This document shows positions 44,046 through 56,650 of a DNA stretch of 64,000 nt, in pieces. Made by a program: the position numbers and the translations under genes. A model generated the notes under the pieces. That model worked only from the letters and a program-made list of their open reading frames with translations. It ran no database searches and had not been told where the DNA came from. Source of the DNA: Symsagittifera roscoffensis. Its lineage: Eukaryota; Xenacoelomorpha; Acoela; Convolutidae. Location: assembly GCF_963678635.1 (NCBI RefSeq), contig NC_087062.1:19519789-19583788 (forward strand), in the 5' to 3' direction. The first letter of the stretch is position 1. Every line of letters begins with the position of its first letter.

Positions 44046-47000
44046 TCATCAGCCAGTGTCATCAGCCAGTGCGGTTCTGGTGGGCTTGATGACTACAAGC
44101 CCTCGCGAACGAACATGGCACGAATGAAGCTGGAGGGACAACTCGACGTGGTCGACTACAGTCGGATTACAATACTCGTTTCAGTCCATATGAGTGATCC
44201 CGCTGGTGGCTAGGTGGAGATTCTCATGGCGAGGAACTCAGCGAGAGTGCGATTAATGGTTGGGAGTGTTATGAAAGCCATGCACGAACATTTACAAGAG
44301 TAAATTGAGGGCTCCAATCTGAAACGAAAAGAGTATGTCACTGTAATGCCGTCAGAGGCAACTGAAAACAGATTAGAGCAGCTGTTGAAAATCTCTTAGA
44401 GGGTTGCCCTCCAGAAATACTCTGATAAGTCTATGAATGCACCTTCAACCGTAGCGGCATTTGTGGCCTACCCATGCGTGAGGACCGAGTTACAAGTACG
44501 GTTGCCATGGTGTCTTATGGGAATCAAAAGGTCAGAGTACGAGGCAGTAACGATTCGAGATTGAAGGAACAAGAGTTAGAACTGATGGAGGCCCTACAAG
44601 TTTTGGTCACTAGAGACGACTCTGCAAAACCATGGGCTAAGCGTAAAATGCCCTTTGTTTTGTAAGGTTCATGGTCGATCGCATCCCCTTTCATGTGTTG
44701 GGATAATGTATAAAAGCCGATCGACAAGGGGGATTGATCGTGAACACACCTTCCTGAGCGCCCCGCTGGATTTTTATCAGGACATGCCGCTCCAAACGCC
44801 TACCAATGAGTCGAACGACATTGAGAGCTATCGGACACTGGAGGAAGTGAGGAGATACTCCAACAAAGAACTTAAAGTGAATCGTGAATTAATTGAAAGA
44901 GCCATATATCCAAAGGAGTTTACAACCGTGGGCAAACTGAAAGCATTCCAGTTCGTTTCAGGTGTACTCGGAAAGTCTCATAGCCTTTTTATGGATGAGG
45001 AAGCAAGGGATGCGTATTTTGTCTTGAAATAACTGATAGTCCTTGATTTTTGGGTCGAAAGAGTGAAAGAGATCGGGATGCTATAGGTTGAACAGCAAAG
45101 ACTGGGGGTCATCCTAGAGGAGCGATTGCTCAAACCCTCGGTTCCGGAACTGAAAGGGCAGGTGAGCTTTGAATGCGGTTCATAGGACGGTCCCGTAAAG
45201 GCCAGCTTAGTAACGATCCGGGAGGTTATAAAGCCTTCATGGTGTCCTCATCCAAATTCCTGTTTGATATGGGACGTGACGGCAGACGGCGTACTAGAGT
45301 TGGATGATGACGCGAGTCTGCACAATTTAGCCTTAATACACCGCCTGTTGGCTCTGAAAATAATGAAGCAGGATGACAGACCACCCATGGAGCCGTCCGA
45401 GGGGAATTCTCCAAGTGATTGGATGAAGAAGGGCACTTGCCTAGCTTCTGGCTGTGGAATGGAAGAACACGTGGGTGGGATTGACTACTGCTTGCGTAAA
45501 CTGAGTGAGCAGCACTGCCAGTTAGCCTAATTGTACTTAAGATAGAGTATGTCGGACAAAAGCGAGATGGAAACGAATATGGGTTGCCGTGGAGCAACGG
45601 AAGTGAACCTGATGACCACCTTGGGATTTTACAGCATGGTCAGCTCGATTGAGTCATTGGAGCGCCTGGAGCGTGCCCGCAAGTTGGTCACATCCTTGAG
45701 TGTGGAAGTGTTCCCTGGAGCGTTACAGACGTAATAGAAAATTGGAGGTTGCCGAGAGGCTCTGGAAAACGAGATTAATCTGAAAGATAGTGAGGAACAT
45801 CATAGACCTACTGCCTCGATATCTTGTGGGCTCAGGCTCCGCACCGTACTGCACTAGTAAATATCCTACGCACATGATGGTGTTAGATGCGAGGACACAA
45901 CAAGTGTTGATCGATCAACTCTTTCAGTAACGAAATGCGTGAGGTTGGCCAGAATGTCGGAGAGGTCGTATGAGTTGTTAACGAAGATATTTTTGCTGTC
46001 CCGAGGAGATCAAAAGGCAAGTTGCAAGACGTAGTGGGTGTAAATTTTATGAACTTTTGTGAGAGTAATGTGAGTGAATTTCAGAAAAAGAAGGCGATAG
46101 GAGCATTACCGGCTGAATTATCCACCATAGATGAAAAGGACGGAACGAGTCAGACCATGACAGAGGTGGAACCGTTGCTAGAAGCTTCAGATTACCGGAC
46201 CTGCAGAAACATTCTGATGACCCATGGGGAGTATCCTTGTCAATGCCTGGCGAAGACTTATGGTACCCCAAACGAGGAAACTTAATGTTAGTGTGGGATG
46301 TGGAGGAGTTGTTCTCTACGGGAATGCTTGACCAGACCCAGCCTGTATCGATCTTGGTTGTTAGTGTCATGACCGCAGTGAGGTGGTTTGAAGCAAACAA
46401 GGGTATGACCGAGCAGCATATGACCAAGCCGACACGTAACCAACTAAGCAGCGTGAAAATCAACAACAGTTTGGATCTTTTCAAGGTCACCTGGAAGTTA
46501 CTGAGGAAACTCAAAGCCATCGAAAAGAAGCGAAACCCAAAGCCATCAAAAAGATATGGGCGAGGCAGAGGTTGCTGCCTTGGTTCCGTGCCGTTATGAC
46601 GTCGTGGATGTATGAACATGCGAAGCGTCATATGTCCAGGAACACGAAGGCCTATCAATCTTTCCAGCTAAATAAAGGACCACGAGCCTAAAAGAGAACA
46701 TTCCTGACGCACACGAATGCTGTGACCACATCTGTCAAATGAGTAGCTGGAACGCTATGTACCACGGAAAACGAGAAAAAGGAGCTCTTACAAGCTGATC
46801 TAGAAGGGAACATGAGCCTGTGCTTGCACAATAGCTTTTGTAGGAACCGAGAGCAGAAGGTGAACGTGGATCTACTGCCATGTTGCAAGCAGAGATGGCT
46901 AGAACAAAAAAGTTGGGACACGACCCCCAACTGTTTCGACACGGTGCAGAAGGTCGTGAAAGACATCGAGATGGGCAAACAGGAACAAGAAGCGATGGAG

Positions 47001-47095
47001 TAGGAATTGAACACGAGAAATGGAGCAGAAGTGGAGAGAAGTGAAAAACTCAGTTGATGTAGTGCGTGAAAACTTGGAACAAATCAACGAATATT
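44046..47095 (+). pseudogene. M5: ORF2-like pseudogene
   Basis: Starts deep in the ORF2 match at a spacer junction where CATCAGCCAGTG is doubled (44,047-44,070). The Cys/His cluster is present near 45,437, within the 88-codon frame 45,264-45,530. A duplicated AAACCCAAAGCCATC-type word near 46,505-46,550 is private. It shares the TAG in TTCATAGGACGG with M1 and M3. Confidence 0.75.
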
Positions 47096-49880
47096 GATTA
47101 TTAAAACTTTTAAACTTTTTGTTCTGCTAACATCTGATCAGACCAGATTTGGAAACTGTTAGGGGTTGTTACAATTGTTGAATTAAAATTGATATTTTTT
47201 AATTCATTTATGCAGGCCTTAGGTGAGTTTGTTAACCTATTCAAACCTGACTGAATTTTTAACCTGTGTAGGATGCTTCCTCACTTTGTGGCGACATGCT
47301 AGGGTTTGGGTACGATCGCTCGATGAGGGTGGGTACCTCATTACTTTTCCTAGCTACATAGTTTCTAAGTTTTAACATTGAGGGCATCAGCATAAATGAA
47401 CGATTATACTTTGTGAGTGACACTAAGTTAATTTTATTGGTTGCGTGGCATTGCCACGTCCCAAATGTTTTAAATCAGCAAGAGCGAGAAAAAATTTCAT
47501 GGTGAAATGACGTAAGTAGTCAGAAAAGAAATTTAACCTAGGACACTCCTCGACCACGCAGGCCCACTCGACCACTTATCACCCGCAGACGAATGGCCTG
47601 GTCAAAAAGCAAAATCGCACAATACTAACCATGAGAAGGGTTTATTGCTCACGATACATGGACGACTGGGATAAGCACTTGCCGCTGGTAATGGGTGCGT
47701 ATAGTAGTACCGAACACTCCACTACGGGAATAAGCCCGCCCATGATGATAACGGGCCACGCGAAATCCCTCCCCTTAACGTTCTTCCATCTGGAGTACGA
47801 GGGAAGGAAAATATCACCGCAGAAGTAGGTGCGTGAATTGATCAGGAGGCAATAAGAACTGAATAATGTGTGCAGAAGGAACATGGAGTAGGAATTGAAC
47901 ACGAGAAATGGAGCAGAAGTGGAGAGAAGTGAAAAACTCAGTTGTTGTAGTGCGTGAAAACTTGGAACAAATCAACGAAGATTGATTATTAAAACTTTTA
48001 AACTTTTTGTTCTGCTGAAATCTGATCAGACCAGATTTGGAAACTGTTAGGGGTTGTTACAATTGTTGAATTAAAATGGATTTTTTTTATTCATTTATGC
48101 AGGCCTTAGGTGAGTTTGTTAACCTATTCAAACCTGACTGAATTTTTAACCTGTGTAGGATGCTTCCTCACTTTGTGGCGACATGCTAGGGTTTGGGTAC
48201 GATCGCTCGATGAGAGTGGGTACCTCATTACTTTTCCTAGCTACATAGTTTCTAAGTTTTAACATTGAGGGCATCAGCTTAAATGAACGATTATACTTTG
48301 TGAGTGACACTAAGGTTAATTTTATTGGTTGCGTGGCATTGCCACGTCCCAAATGTTTTTAATCAGCAAGAGCGAGAAAAAATTTCATGGTGAAATTACG
48401 TAAGTAGTCAGAAAAGAAATTTAACCTAGGACACTCCTCGACCACGCAGGCCCACTCGACCACTTATCACCCGCAGACGAATGGCCTGGTCAAAAAGCAA
48501 AATCGCACAATACTAACCATGAGAAGGGTTTATTGCTCACGATACATGGACGACTGGGATAAGCACTTGCCGCTGGTAATGGGTGCGTATAGTAGTACCG
48601 AACACTCCACTACGGGAATAAGCCCGCCCATGATGATAACGGGCCACGCGAAATCCCTCCCCTTAACGTTCTTCCATCTGGAGTACGAGGGAAGGAAAAT
48701 ATCACCGCAGAAGTAGGTGCGTGAATTGATCAGGAGGCAAAAAGAACTGAATAATGTGTGCAGAAGGAACATGGAGTAGGAATTGAACACGAGAAATGGA
48801 GCAGAATCGGAGAGAAGTGAAAAACTCAGTTGTTGTAGTGCGTGAAAACTTGGAACAAATCAACGAAGATTGATTATTAAAACTTTTAAACTTTTTGTTC
48901 TGCTGAAATCTGATCAGACCAGATTTGGAAACTGTTAGGGGTTGTTACAATTGTTGAATTAAAATGGATTTTTTTTTATTCATTTATGCAGGCCTTAGGT
49001 GAGTTTGTTAACCTACTCAAACCTGACTGAATTTTTAACCTGTGTAGGATGCTTCCTCACTTTGTGGCGACATGCTAGGGTTTGGGTACGATCGCTCGAT
49101 GAGGGTGGGTACCTCATTACTTTTCCTAGCTACATAGTTTCTAAGTTTTAACATTGAGGGCATCAGCATAAATGAACGATTATACTTTGTGAGTGACACT
49201 AAGTTAATTTATTTGTTGCGTGGCATTGCCACGTCCCAAATGTTTTTAATCAGCAAGAGCGAGAAAAAATTTCATGGTGAAATTACGTAAGTAGTCAGAA
49301 AAGAAATTTAACCTAGGACACTCCTCGACCACGCAGGCCCACTCGACCACTTATCACCCGCAGACGAATGGCCTGGTCAAAAAGCAAAATCGCACAATAC
49401 TAACCATGAGAAGGGTTTATTGCTCACGATACATGGACGACTGGGATAAGCACTTGCCGCTGGTAATTGGTGCGTATAGTAGTACCGAACACTCCACTAC
49501 GGGAATAAGCCCGCCCATGATGATAACGGGCCACGCGAAATCCCTCCCCTTAACGTTCTTCCATCTGGAGTACGAGGAAAGGAAAATATCACCGCAGAAG
49601 TAGGTGCGTGAATTGATCAGAAGGCAATAAGAACTGAATGATGTGTGCAGAAGGAACAAGGAGTAGGAATTGATCACGAGAAATGGAGCAGAAGTGGAGA
49701 GAAGTGAAAAACTCAGTTGTTGTAGTGCGTGAAAACTTGGAACAAATCAACGAAGATTGATTATTAAAACTTTTAATCTTTTTGTTCTGCTGAAATCTGA
49801 TCAGACCAGATTTGGAAACTGTTAGGGGTTGTTATAATTGTTGAATTAAATTGGATTTTTTTAATCATTCATGCACCCAT
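46995..49880 (+). repeat. 888-bp tandem repeat, three full units and a partial fourth
   Basis: Units 46,995-47,882, 47,883-48,770 and 48,771-49,657, then a partial from 49,658. Each unit holds the ORF2-like 3' end, its 3' flank and a fused integrase fragment with a 65-codon frame (MRRVYCSRYMDDWDKHLP). The units join at AACATGGAGTAGG, where integrase sequence meets ORF2-like sequence over ATGGAG. Very high identity: recent amplification. Confidence 0.9.
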
Positions 49881-51180
49881 TACCGCAGAAGTAGGTGCGT
49901 GAATTGATCAGGAGGCAATAAGAACTGAATGATGTGTGCAGAAGGAACATGCAACATGCTCAAATCAGGCAGAAGAGGAGGTTTCACAAGAGGACCGCCC
50001 ACGCCAAGGCTCACTCAACCAGGGATTATGTTTGGTTGTTCCAGGAGGTTGTTCTCCCAAAGGGATCCAAAAAGTTGCTGAAAAAAAGACGTGTTTCATT
50101 TCAAATAACTGAGGTGCACCAAGGTGGTCGTGTTTATCAGTTGAGCACCGAACGCGCAGCTCATTACGAGAAATCAAACCACACCTTGCCTCATCAGAAG
50201 ACTGGTGCATCCTGGCTGACGTGCATGAGGATGACTAATTGATATGGATCCCATCTTTGAAGTAAATGAGAGAGGCACACGTGATAAGAACGACCGAATT
50301 GAGATGATGGTTGACTGTGATCTGCCACTGGACCTGGAACTAACTGAGCGATTAGATGTTGATGACGAAACTCTACCATATATCGACGAGGACTGAGACT
50401 GCGCGGGGCAGACAGAAATTGACAAAAGAGTAGAACCCGACTTTCCCTTGACCATGAAGACTTGACATAGCAATAGGGGAAGGGACAAGTGGGAATACAA
50501 CCCGTAGACCAATTTGGTCTGGACGAGGTGGCGGATTCAATAGTGGGTCGAGACGAAATAGTGGTACCACAGGGTATCGACCTGATCAATGATACAGAAC
50601 AGGACTGATTTGGAACACATGCATGAGCAATAAATCACAAAATTGCGAGTGCTCGAATGGCTCCAGATCACAGAGAGGCAATCCTGACGATTCAGGATGT
50701 TGATCTGAAATCTGATCAGACCACATTATCGAGACAGACAGTGAGTTTATACTCACGGAAAGCACGTGCGCTATAGCGAAAACTGCGGATGTGTGTTTTC
50801 AAGCAGCACTAGCGGCCGACTTCAAAAGATAGTATAAGAATATCGAGTTTTTGAGGAAACAGAGGCCTGGTGCAGGAGGGATGATAGCGCTACCCTCTGT
50901 TGCATCATAAATACCAGGAAAATACTTGTTCTTTTTGGTAACTAAGGCCACTGATAGACAACACGTGAATCCTGAGATTTTAGTGCTGCCACTAACTCGA
51001 CTCAGAGATTTCCTGGTTGAGAGAGGAGTGACCTCGCTCTCCTTGCCGGTCTAAGACCCCAATAGGGGATCATTGCAACCCAGGGAGCTATATGCTCTAC
51101 TACATGCAATCTTTTCGGAAACCGACATTGAAGTCTACTTACTCAAGAAGTATTATCTGAGCATATGCTACAGCTATGAT
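49881..51180 (+). pseudogene. S5: integrase C-terminus, Pol tail and macrodomain-like segment
   Basis: Open 102-codon piece 49,934-50,242 (MQHAQIRQKRRFHKR, then VYQLSTERAAHYE), the tail near 50,247, and the macrodomain-like part from 50,728. At 50,704 an internal deletion carries CTGAAATCTGATCAGACC, the palindromic motif of the ORF2-like 3' flank, as filler. Confidence 0.7.
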
Positions 51181-51358
51181 TAGGGTTAAAAAATTTCTAC
51201 TAAGTTAACTTTTTAAGTACTAGGATATAGTTTTTAGGATAAAAATTAGGTTTTAGGTTTTGTGGAGGGTAATTGAAGTGTAATATTGACATTTTGTGTT
51301 TTTGTGTGGTTATGATTATGCCATGATTATGTTATTGTGACCTGGACTACTCCCGGTG

Positions 51359-51433
51359 CAAAAGATGACAGCATCTGATCATTTTACATTGACAAAGTCG
51401 GATGTGGACGATCCACCTTGGTGCTGTCTTTTG
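51359..51433. repeat. Conserved spacer stem-loop, copy 6
   Basis: Outer arms intact; inner hairpin weakened (GATGTGGA-CGA-TCCACCTT). It lies in the spacer 51,181-51,671. Confidence 0.6.
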
Positions 51434-51671
51434 ATCTAAAAACAAAAGGAGAATTTCAATTGACTACTTTAAAAGATTTGAATGACGTTTCATTGTGGAT
51501 ATGGTTAGTATAATGGTTCTATATTGTGACTTGTTTTTTAGATCCTGATTGGTCAGAGATTTGTTTATTGATATCGAAAACCAAAAAATTTGAAATTCAA
51601 GAAAATAACTGGAAGTAAAGAAGGTTATTTTTGGAAAACATAATCTTCTTTGATAGGAAAGAAGATTATTT

Positions 51672-54600
51672 ATGATAGGAAAAACAAATTATCTTATGGA
51701 TTTCATCTCAGCGAGCCTAGGAACGACTCTAGACGAGATATATCAACGCTTGGTGGATTTTAGTTTCGGACTGGAAGACCCGGAGCTGGCGATGTTCACC
51801 GTCGCGCTCCTCAACACAATGGGAAGAGAAGGCCGTGGGCTTGGCCGGACTCGGTCATGGATATGAGCCAAGGCTCATCGGGACCGGGACCTAAACCAGA
51901 TGATGCCACTAATGATGATGCCGAGAACCAAGATGACGATCCCATGGAGGGGAAGGAAGATGAAACGAGCAGATTGGACTTAGGAGCACTAGAAAAGGAT
52001 TTGCTGGAGTATCAATTCAGTGAAGATAATGACATTGGGTAGGCCGATGAAACTTTGCTACTAATGACGCCGTCCTCATTTATGTCCCCTACGGAAGAGG
52101 CACCAGCCAGCTTGTCTCCAGTGGACCTAGTCTACCTGGCATTGGACTCTCGAAGGAGAGACGCACATAACCTCTTTCACGAGTCCCCTAGAAGGAGGAG
52201 TATCGACAAAATTTTGAAAGGATCTTTTCTGGGCACGTTTTCAGAGGAAGAATATGAGAGATACCAAAGTGAATTGCAAAGGAAAACGGGAGTGACTTGT
52301 AACCGAGTGGCCTTCATGGAGAAGAGTTGAGACGTGATACGTAGGTACGGGACGCAGTCCGTAATGAAGGTGCGATTGAATCAACCAATCATGCGTGAGG
52401 TTCTTGGAAAATTTTGGGGGAACCTGATACCACCGATTGGGGGAGAAAAGGATAACCTGATCCCACCTATGCTATTGGCCGGCTTGATCTCAACAGCCTC
52501 GAAGTCGACAAAAAAGCGTACGAACCTTGGCGGATATGAAACTCGAGATGGAAGTCATCAGCCAGTGCGGATCTGGTGGGCTTGATGACTACAAGCCCTC
52601 GCGAACGAACATGGCACGAATGAAGCTGGAGGAACATCTCAACGTGGTCGACTACAGTCGGATTAGAAAACATGATTCAGTCCATATGAGTGATGCCGCT
52701 GGAGGCTAGGTGGAGATGCTCATGGCGAGGAACTCAAGGAGAGGGCACTTAATGGTTTGGAGTGTTATGAAAGCCATGCAAGAACATTTACAAGATTTAA
52801 TGGAGGGCTCCAATCTGAAACGAAAAGAGTATGTCACTGTAATGCCGTCAGAGGCAACTGAAAACAGATTAGAGCAGCTGTTAAAAATCTCTTAGAGGGT
52901 TGCCCTCCAGAAATACTCTGATAAGTCTATGAATGCACCTTCAACCGTAGCGGCATTTGTGGCCTACCCATGCGTGAGGACCGAGTTACAAGTACGGTTG
53001 CCTTGGTGTCTTATGGGAATCAAAAGGTCAGAGTACGAGGCAGTAACGACTCGAGATTGAAGGAACAAGAGTTAGAATTGATGGGCCCTACCAGTTTTGA
53101 TCACCAGAGACTACTCTGCGAAACCAAGGGCTAAGCGTAAAATGCAATTTGTTTTGTTAGGTTCGTGGTGGATCGCATCTTCTTTAATGTGTTGGGATAA
53201 TGCATAAAAGCCGATCGACAAGGGGGATTGATCGTGGACAGACCTTCCTGAGAGCCCCGCTGGATTTTTCCAGGACATGCCGCTCCAAACACCTACCAAT
53301 GAGTCAAACGATATTGAGAGCTATCGGACACTGGAGGAAGTTAGGAGATACTCCAACAAAGATTTTAAAGTGAATCGTGAATTAATTGAAAGAGCCATAG
53401 ATCCAAAGGAGTTTACAACCGTGGGCAAACTGAAAGCATTCCAGTTCGTTTCAGGTGTACTCGGAAGGTCTTATAGCCTTTTTATGGATGAGGAAGCAAG
53501 GGATGCGTATTTTGACTTGAAACAATTGATAGTCCTTGATTTCTGGGTCGAAAGAAGGAAAGAGATCGGGATGCTAACGGTTATACAGCAAAGACTGGGG
53601 GTCATCCTAGAGGAGCGACTGCTCAAACCCTCGGTTCCGGAACTGAAAGGGCAGGTGAGCTTTGAATGCGGTTCATGGGACGGTCCCTTAAAGGCCAGCT
53701 TAGTAGTCCGGGAGCTCATGAAGCCGTCATGGTGTCCTCGTCCAAATTCCTGTTTGATATGGGACGTGACGGCAGACGTCGTACTAGAGTTGGATGATGA
53801 CGGGAGTCTGCACAATTTAGCCTTAATACACCGCCTGTTAGCTCTGAAAATAATGAAGCAGGATGACAGACCACCCATGGAGCCGTCCAAGGGGAATTCT
53901 CCAAGTGATTGGACGAAGAAGGGCACTTGCCTAGCTTCTGGCTGTGGAATGGAAGAACACGTGGGTGGGATTGACCACTGCTTGCATAAACTGAGTGAGC
54001 AGCACTGCCAGTTAGCCAAATTGTACGTAAGATTGAGTATGTCGGATAAAAGCGAGATGGAAAAGATTGCGGGTTGCCGTGGAGCAACGGAAGTGAACTT
54101 GATGACCACCTTGGGATTTTACAGCATGGTCAGCTCGATTGAGTCATTGAGCGCCTGGGGCGTGCCCGCGAGTTAGTCACATCCTTGAGTCTGGAAGTGT
54201 TCCCTGGAGGGTTACAGACGGAACAGAAAATTGGAGGTTGCCGAGAGGCTCTGGAAAACGAGATTAATCTGAAAGATAGTGACGAACATCGTAGACCACT
54301 GCCTCGATATCTTGTGGGCTTAGGCTCCGCACCATCACCATACTACACTAGTAAATATCCTACGCACAAGATGGTGTTAGATGCGAGGACACAACAAGTG
54401 TTGATCGATCAACTCTTTCAGTAACGAAATGCGAGAGATTGGCCAGAATGTCGGAGAGGTCGTATGAGTTGTTAACGAAGATCATTGTGCTGTGCCGAGG
54501 AGATCAAAAGGCAAGTTGCAAGACGTAGTGGGTGTAAATTTTATGAAGTTTTGTGAGGGTAATGTGAGTGAATTCCAGAAAAAAGAAGGCGAGTGGAGCA

Positions 54601-55540
54601 TTACCGGCTGAATTCTCCACGGTAGATGAAAAGGACGGAACGAGTCAGATCATGACAAAGGTGGAACCGTTGCTAGAAGCTTCAGATTACCGGACCTGCA
54701 GAAACATTCTGATGACCCATGGGGAGTATCATTGCCATTGCCTGGCGAAGACTTATGGTACGCCAAACGAGGAAACTTAATGTTAGTGTGGGATGTGGAG
54801 GAGTTGTTCTCTACGGGAATGCCTGACCAGACCCAGCCTGTATCGATCTTGGTAGTTAGTGCCATGACCGCAGTGAGGTTATTGGAAGCAAACACGGGGA
54901 CGAGCGAGCAGCAGATGACCATACTGACACGTAAGCAACTAAGCAGCGTGAAATTCAAAAACAGTTTGGATCTTTTCAAGACCACCTGGAAGGTACTGAG
55001 GAAGCCCAAAGCCATCGAAAAGATATGGGCGAGGCAGAAGTTGATGACTTGGTTCCGTGCTGTTATGACGTCGTGGATGTATGAGCATGCGAAGCGTCAT
55101 ATGTCCAGGAACACGAAGGCCTATCAATCTTTCTAGCTAAATAAAGAACCACAAGTCTATAAGAGAACATTCCTGACGCACACGAATGCTGTGACCACAG
55201 CTGTGAAAGGAGTGGCTGGAACGCCTTGTACCACGGAAAACGAGAAAAAGGAGCTCTTACAAGCTAATCTAGAAGGGAACGTGAGCCTGTGCTTGCACAA
55301 TAGCTTTTGTAGGAAACGAGAACAGAAGGTGAACGTGGATCTACTGCCATGTTGCAAGCAGAGATTGCTAGAACAAAAAAGTTGGGGCACGGCCCCCAAC
55401 TCTTTCGAAACGCTGCAGAAGGTCGTGAAAGACATCGAGATGGGCGAACCGGAACAAGAAGCGATGGAGTAGGAGTTGAACACGACAAATGGAGCAGAAG
55501 TGGGGAGCAGTGAAAAACTCAGTTGTTGTAGTGCGTGAAA
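51672..55540 (+). pseudogene. M6: ORF2-like pseudogene, best preserved 5' part
   Basis: Overlapping frames 51,672-51,866 (LGTTLDEIYQRLVD) and 51,857-52,042 (a D/E-rich stretch) precede the ORF2-matching block at 52,055. A 299-codon frame, 53,277-54,176, is the longest in the array. The Cys/His cluster is complete at 53,928-53,981 (C-x4-C-x4-H-x6-C) and the HGE-x-x-C-x-C motif lies at 54,718-54,741. A TAG at about 52,040 interrupts it where M7 has a sense codon; further stops end pieces at 52,330, 54,176 and 54,780. Confidence 0.8.
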
Positions 55541-55598
55541 ACTTGGAACAAATCAACGAAGATTGATTATTAAAACTTTTAAACTTTTTGTACTGCTG

Positions 55599-55619
55599 AA
55601 ATCTGATCAGACCAGATTT
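55599..55619. repeat. Hairpin AAATCTG-N7-CAGATTT
   Basis: A 7-bp stem with loop ATCAGAC; contains the palindrome TCTGATCAGA. Recurs in the 888-bp units (e.g. 48,018-48,038) and at 62,954-62,974, and as junction filler at 50,704. Confidence 0.55.
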
Positions 55620-55921
55620 GGAAACTGTTAGGGGTTGTTACAATTGTTGAATTAAAATGGATTTTTTTTTATTCATTTATGCAGGCCATAGGTGTGCTAA
55701 TTAACCTACTCAAACCTGACTGATATTTTAACCTGTGTAGGTTGCTTCCTCACTTTGAGGCTTCCTCACTTTGTGGGTAGGGTTTGGGTACGATCGCTCG
55801 ATGAGGGTGGGTACCTCATTATCTTTCCTAGCTACATAGTTTCTAAGTGTTAACAGTGAGGGCATCAGCATAAATGAACGATTATACTTTGTGAGTGACA
55901 CTAAGTTAATTTTAATGGTTG

Positions 55922-55936
55922 CGTGGCCGTGCCACG
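55922..55936. repeat. Hairpin CGTGGC-CGT-GCCACG
   Basis: A perfect 6-bp stem. The 888-bp units carry the same stem with loop ATT (47,454-47,468), so the loop changed while the stem did not. Also at 63,276-63,290. Confidence 0.55.
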
Positions 55937-56314
55937 TTCCAAATGTTTTTAATCAGCAAGAGCGAGAAGAAATTTTATGTTGAAATGACGTAAGTAGTCA
56001 GAAAAGGGATTTAACCTAGAACACTCCTCGTGGTGCATATTTTGTGAAATTATTGGAAGGCAGTGAAATGTAGTACGATGCCATTTGAGACACGCGGTGA
56101 GTTGAGGTGAAGTGGATAAAATTTAGTTTTTGATGCGATTTGAAAGTTGATTGTAACACACTGGATCACCACTTGAAGATAACCCGAAGTTTTGCGTTAA
56201 ATGGGGACATTGAGGGGACTGTCCGGGGATTATGTGCCATTCCCACGAATTGGCACAGTCGAACTCGCCGATGCAAGCAAAAAAAGACGGTAGAGACCTT
56301 AACGGTGAATTCTT

Positions 56315-56350
56315 TATAAAAAGGAGGGTCGGAAAGTCTAGAACGTAAGT
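56315..56350 (+). promoter_or_regulatory. TATA-like box followed by splice-donor-like site
   Basis: TTTATAAAAAG at about 56,314 and, 25-30 bp on, GAAC|GTAAGTTTTTC (donor at 56,345). The pairing resembles a promoter with a 5' UTR intron. Duplicated at 63,669-63,704. No transcript evidence. Confidence 0.3.
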
Positions 56351-56650
56351 TTTTCAAAATTTTGGCTTAGGATATTTCTCAGAATTGTAAAAACGGCCAT
56401 TTTGTCCAAAAAACACAAGAAAAACTGAAAACCGAATAAACAAGACAAAAATCAGTTGAAGAAAAACACGAGAACTACGAAACCTCCACTGGTGGTGAGA
56501 AGACACAATAAGACGTTTTTCTGAAAGAAATTTAAGGGAAGGAAGATCCAGTGGGATATCAGGAGCGGATCCGTACCCTCCCGTGCCACCAGATCGGGAA
56601 GATAACGACATTATCCCCGGGGGACACGGAATTGAAGGCTCCTTGCCCAG

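Larger units (their letters stand above)
50983..56646 (+). repeat. Recent segmental duplication, copy 1
   Basis: Runs from GTGCTGCCACTAACTCG at the end of the macrodomain-like region through spacer, M6 and flank. Matches 58,339-64,000 at an offset of 7,354-7,356 with only scattered differences, the highest identity of any long repeat here. Confidence 0.9.
55541..56650. other. 3' flank of M6 with hairpins and promoter-like region
   Basis: Begins as the same flank found in the 888-bp repeats (hairpins at 55,599 and 55,922), then extends into sequence sharing TCCGGGGATTATGTGCCA and CATTCCCACGAATTGG with the flank of intact ORF2. Contains a TATA-like box followed by a splice-donor-like site. The antisense 85-codon frame (56,354-56,611), which has a hydrophobic stretch, is not called. 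Confidence 0.5.

Noticed and set aside
46995-49880. CRISPR-like regular repeats
   Set aside because: Units are 888 bp, contiguous and chimeric retroelement sequence; no short repeat-spacer pattern.
53277-54176. The 299-codon frames of M6 and M7 as functional genes
   Set aside because: They begin and end inside the ORF2 match and are flanked by stops and frameshifts; a truncated protein lacking both ends is not supported.
56354-56611. 85-codon antisense frame with a hydrophobic segment, duplicated at 63,708-63,965
   Set aside because: Its conservation is explained by the recent segmental duplication; it overlaps the promoter-like block and has no independent support.
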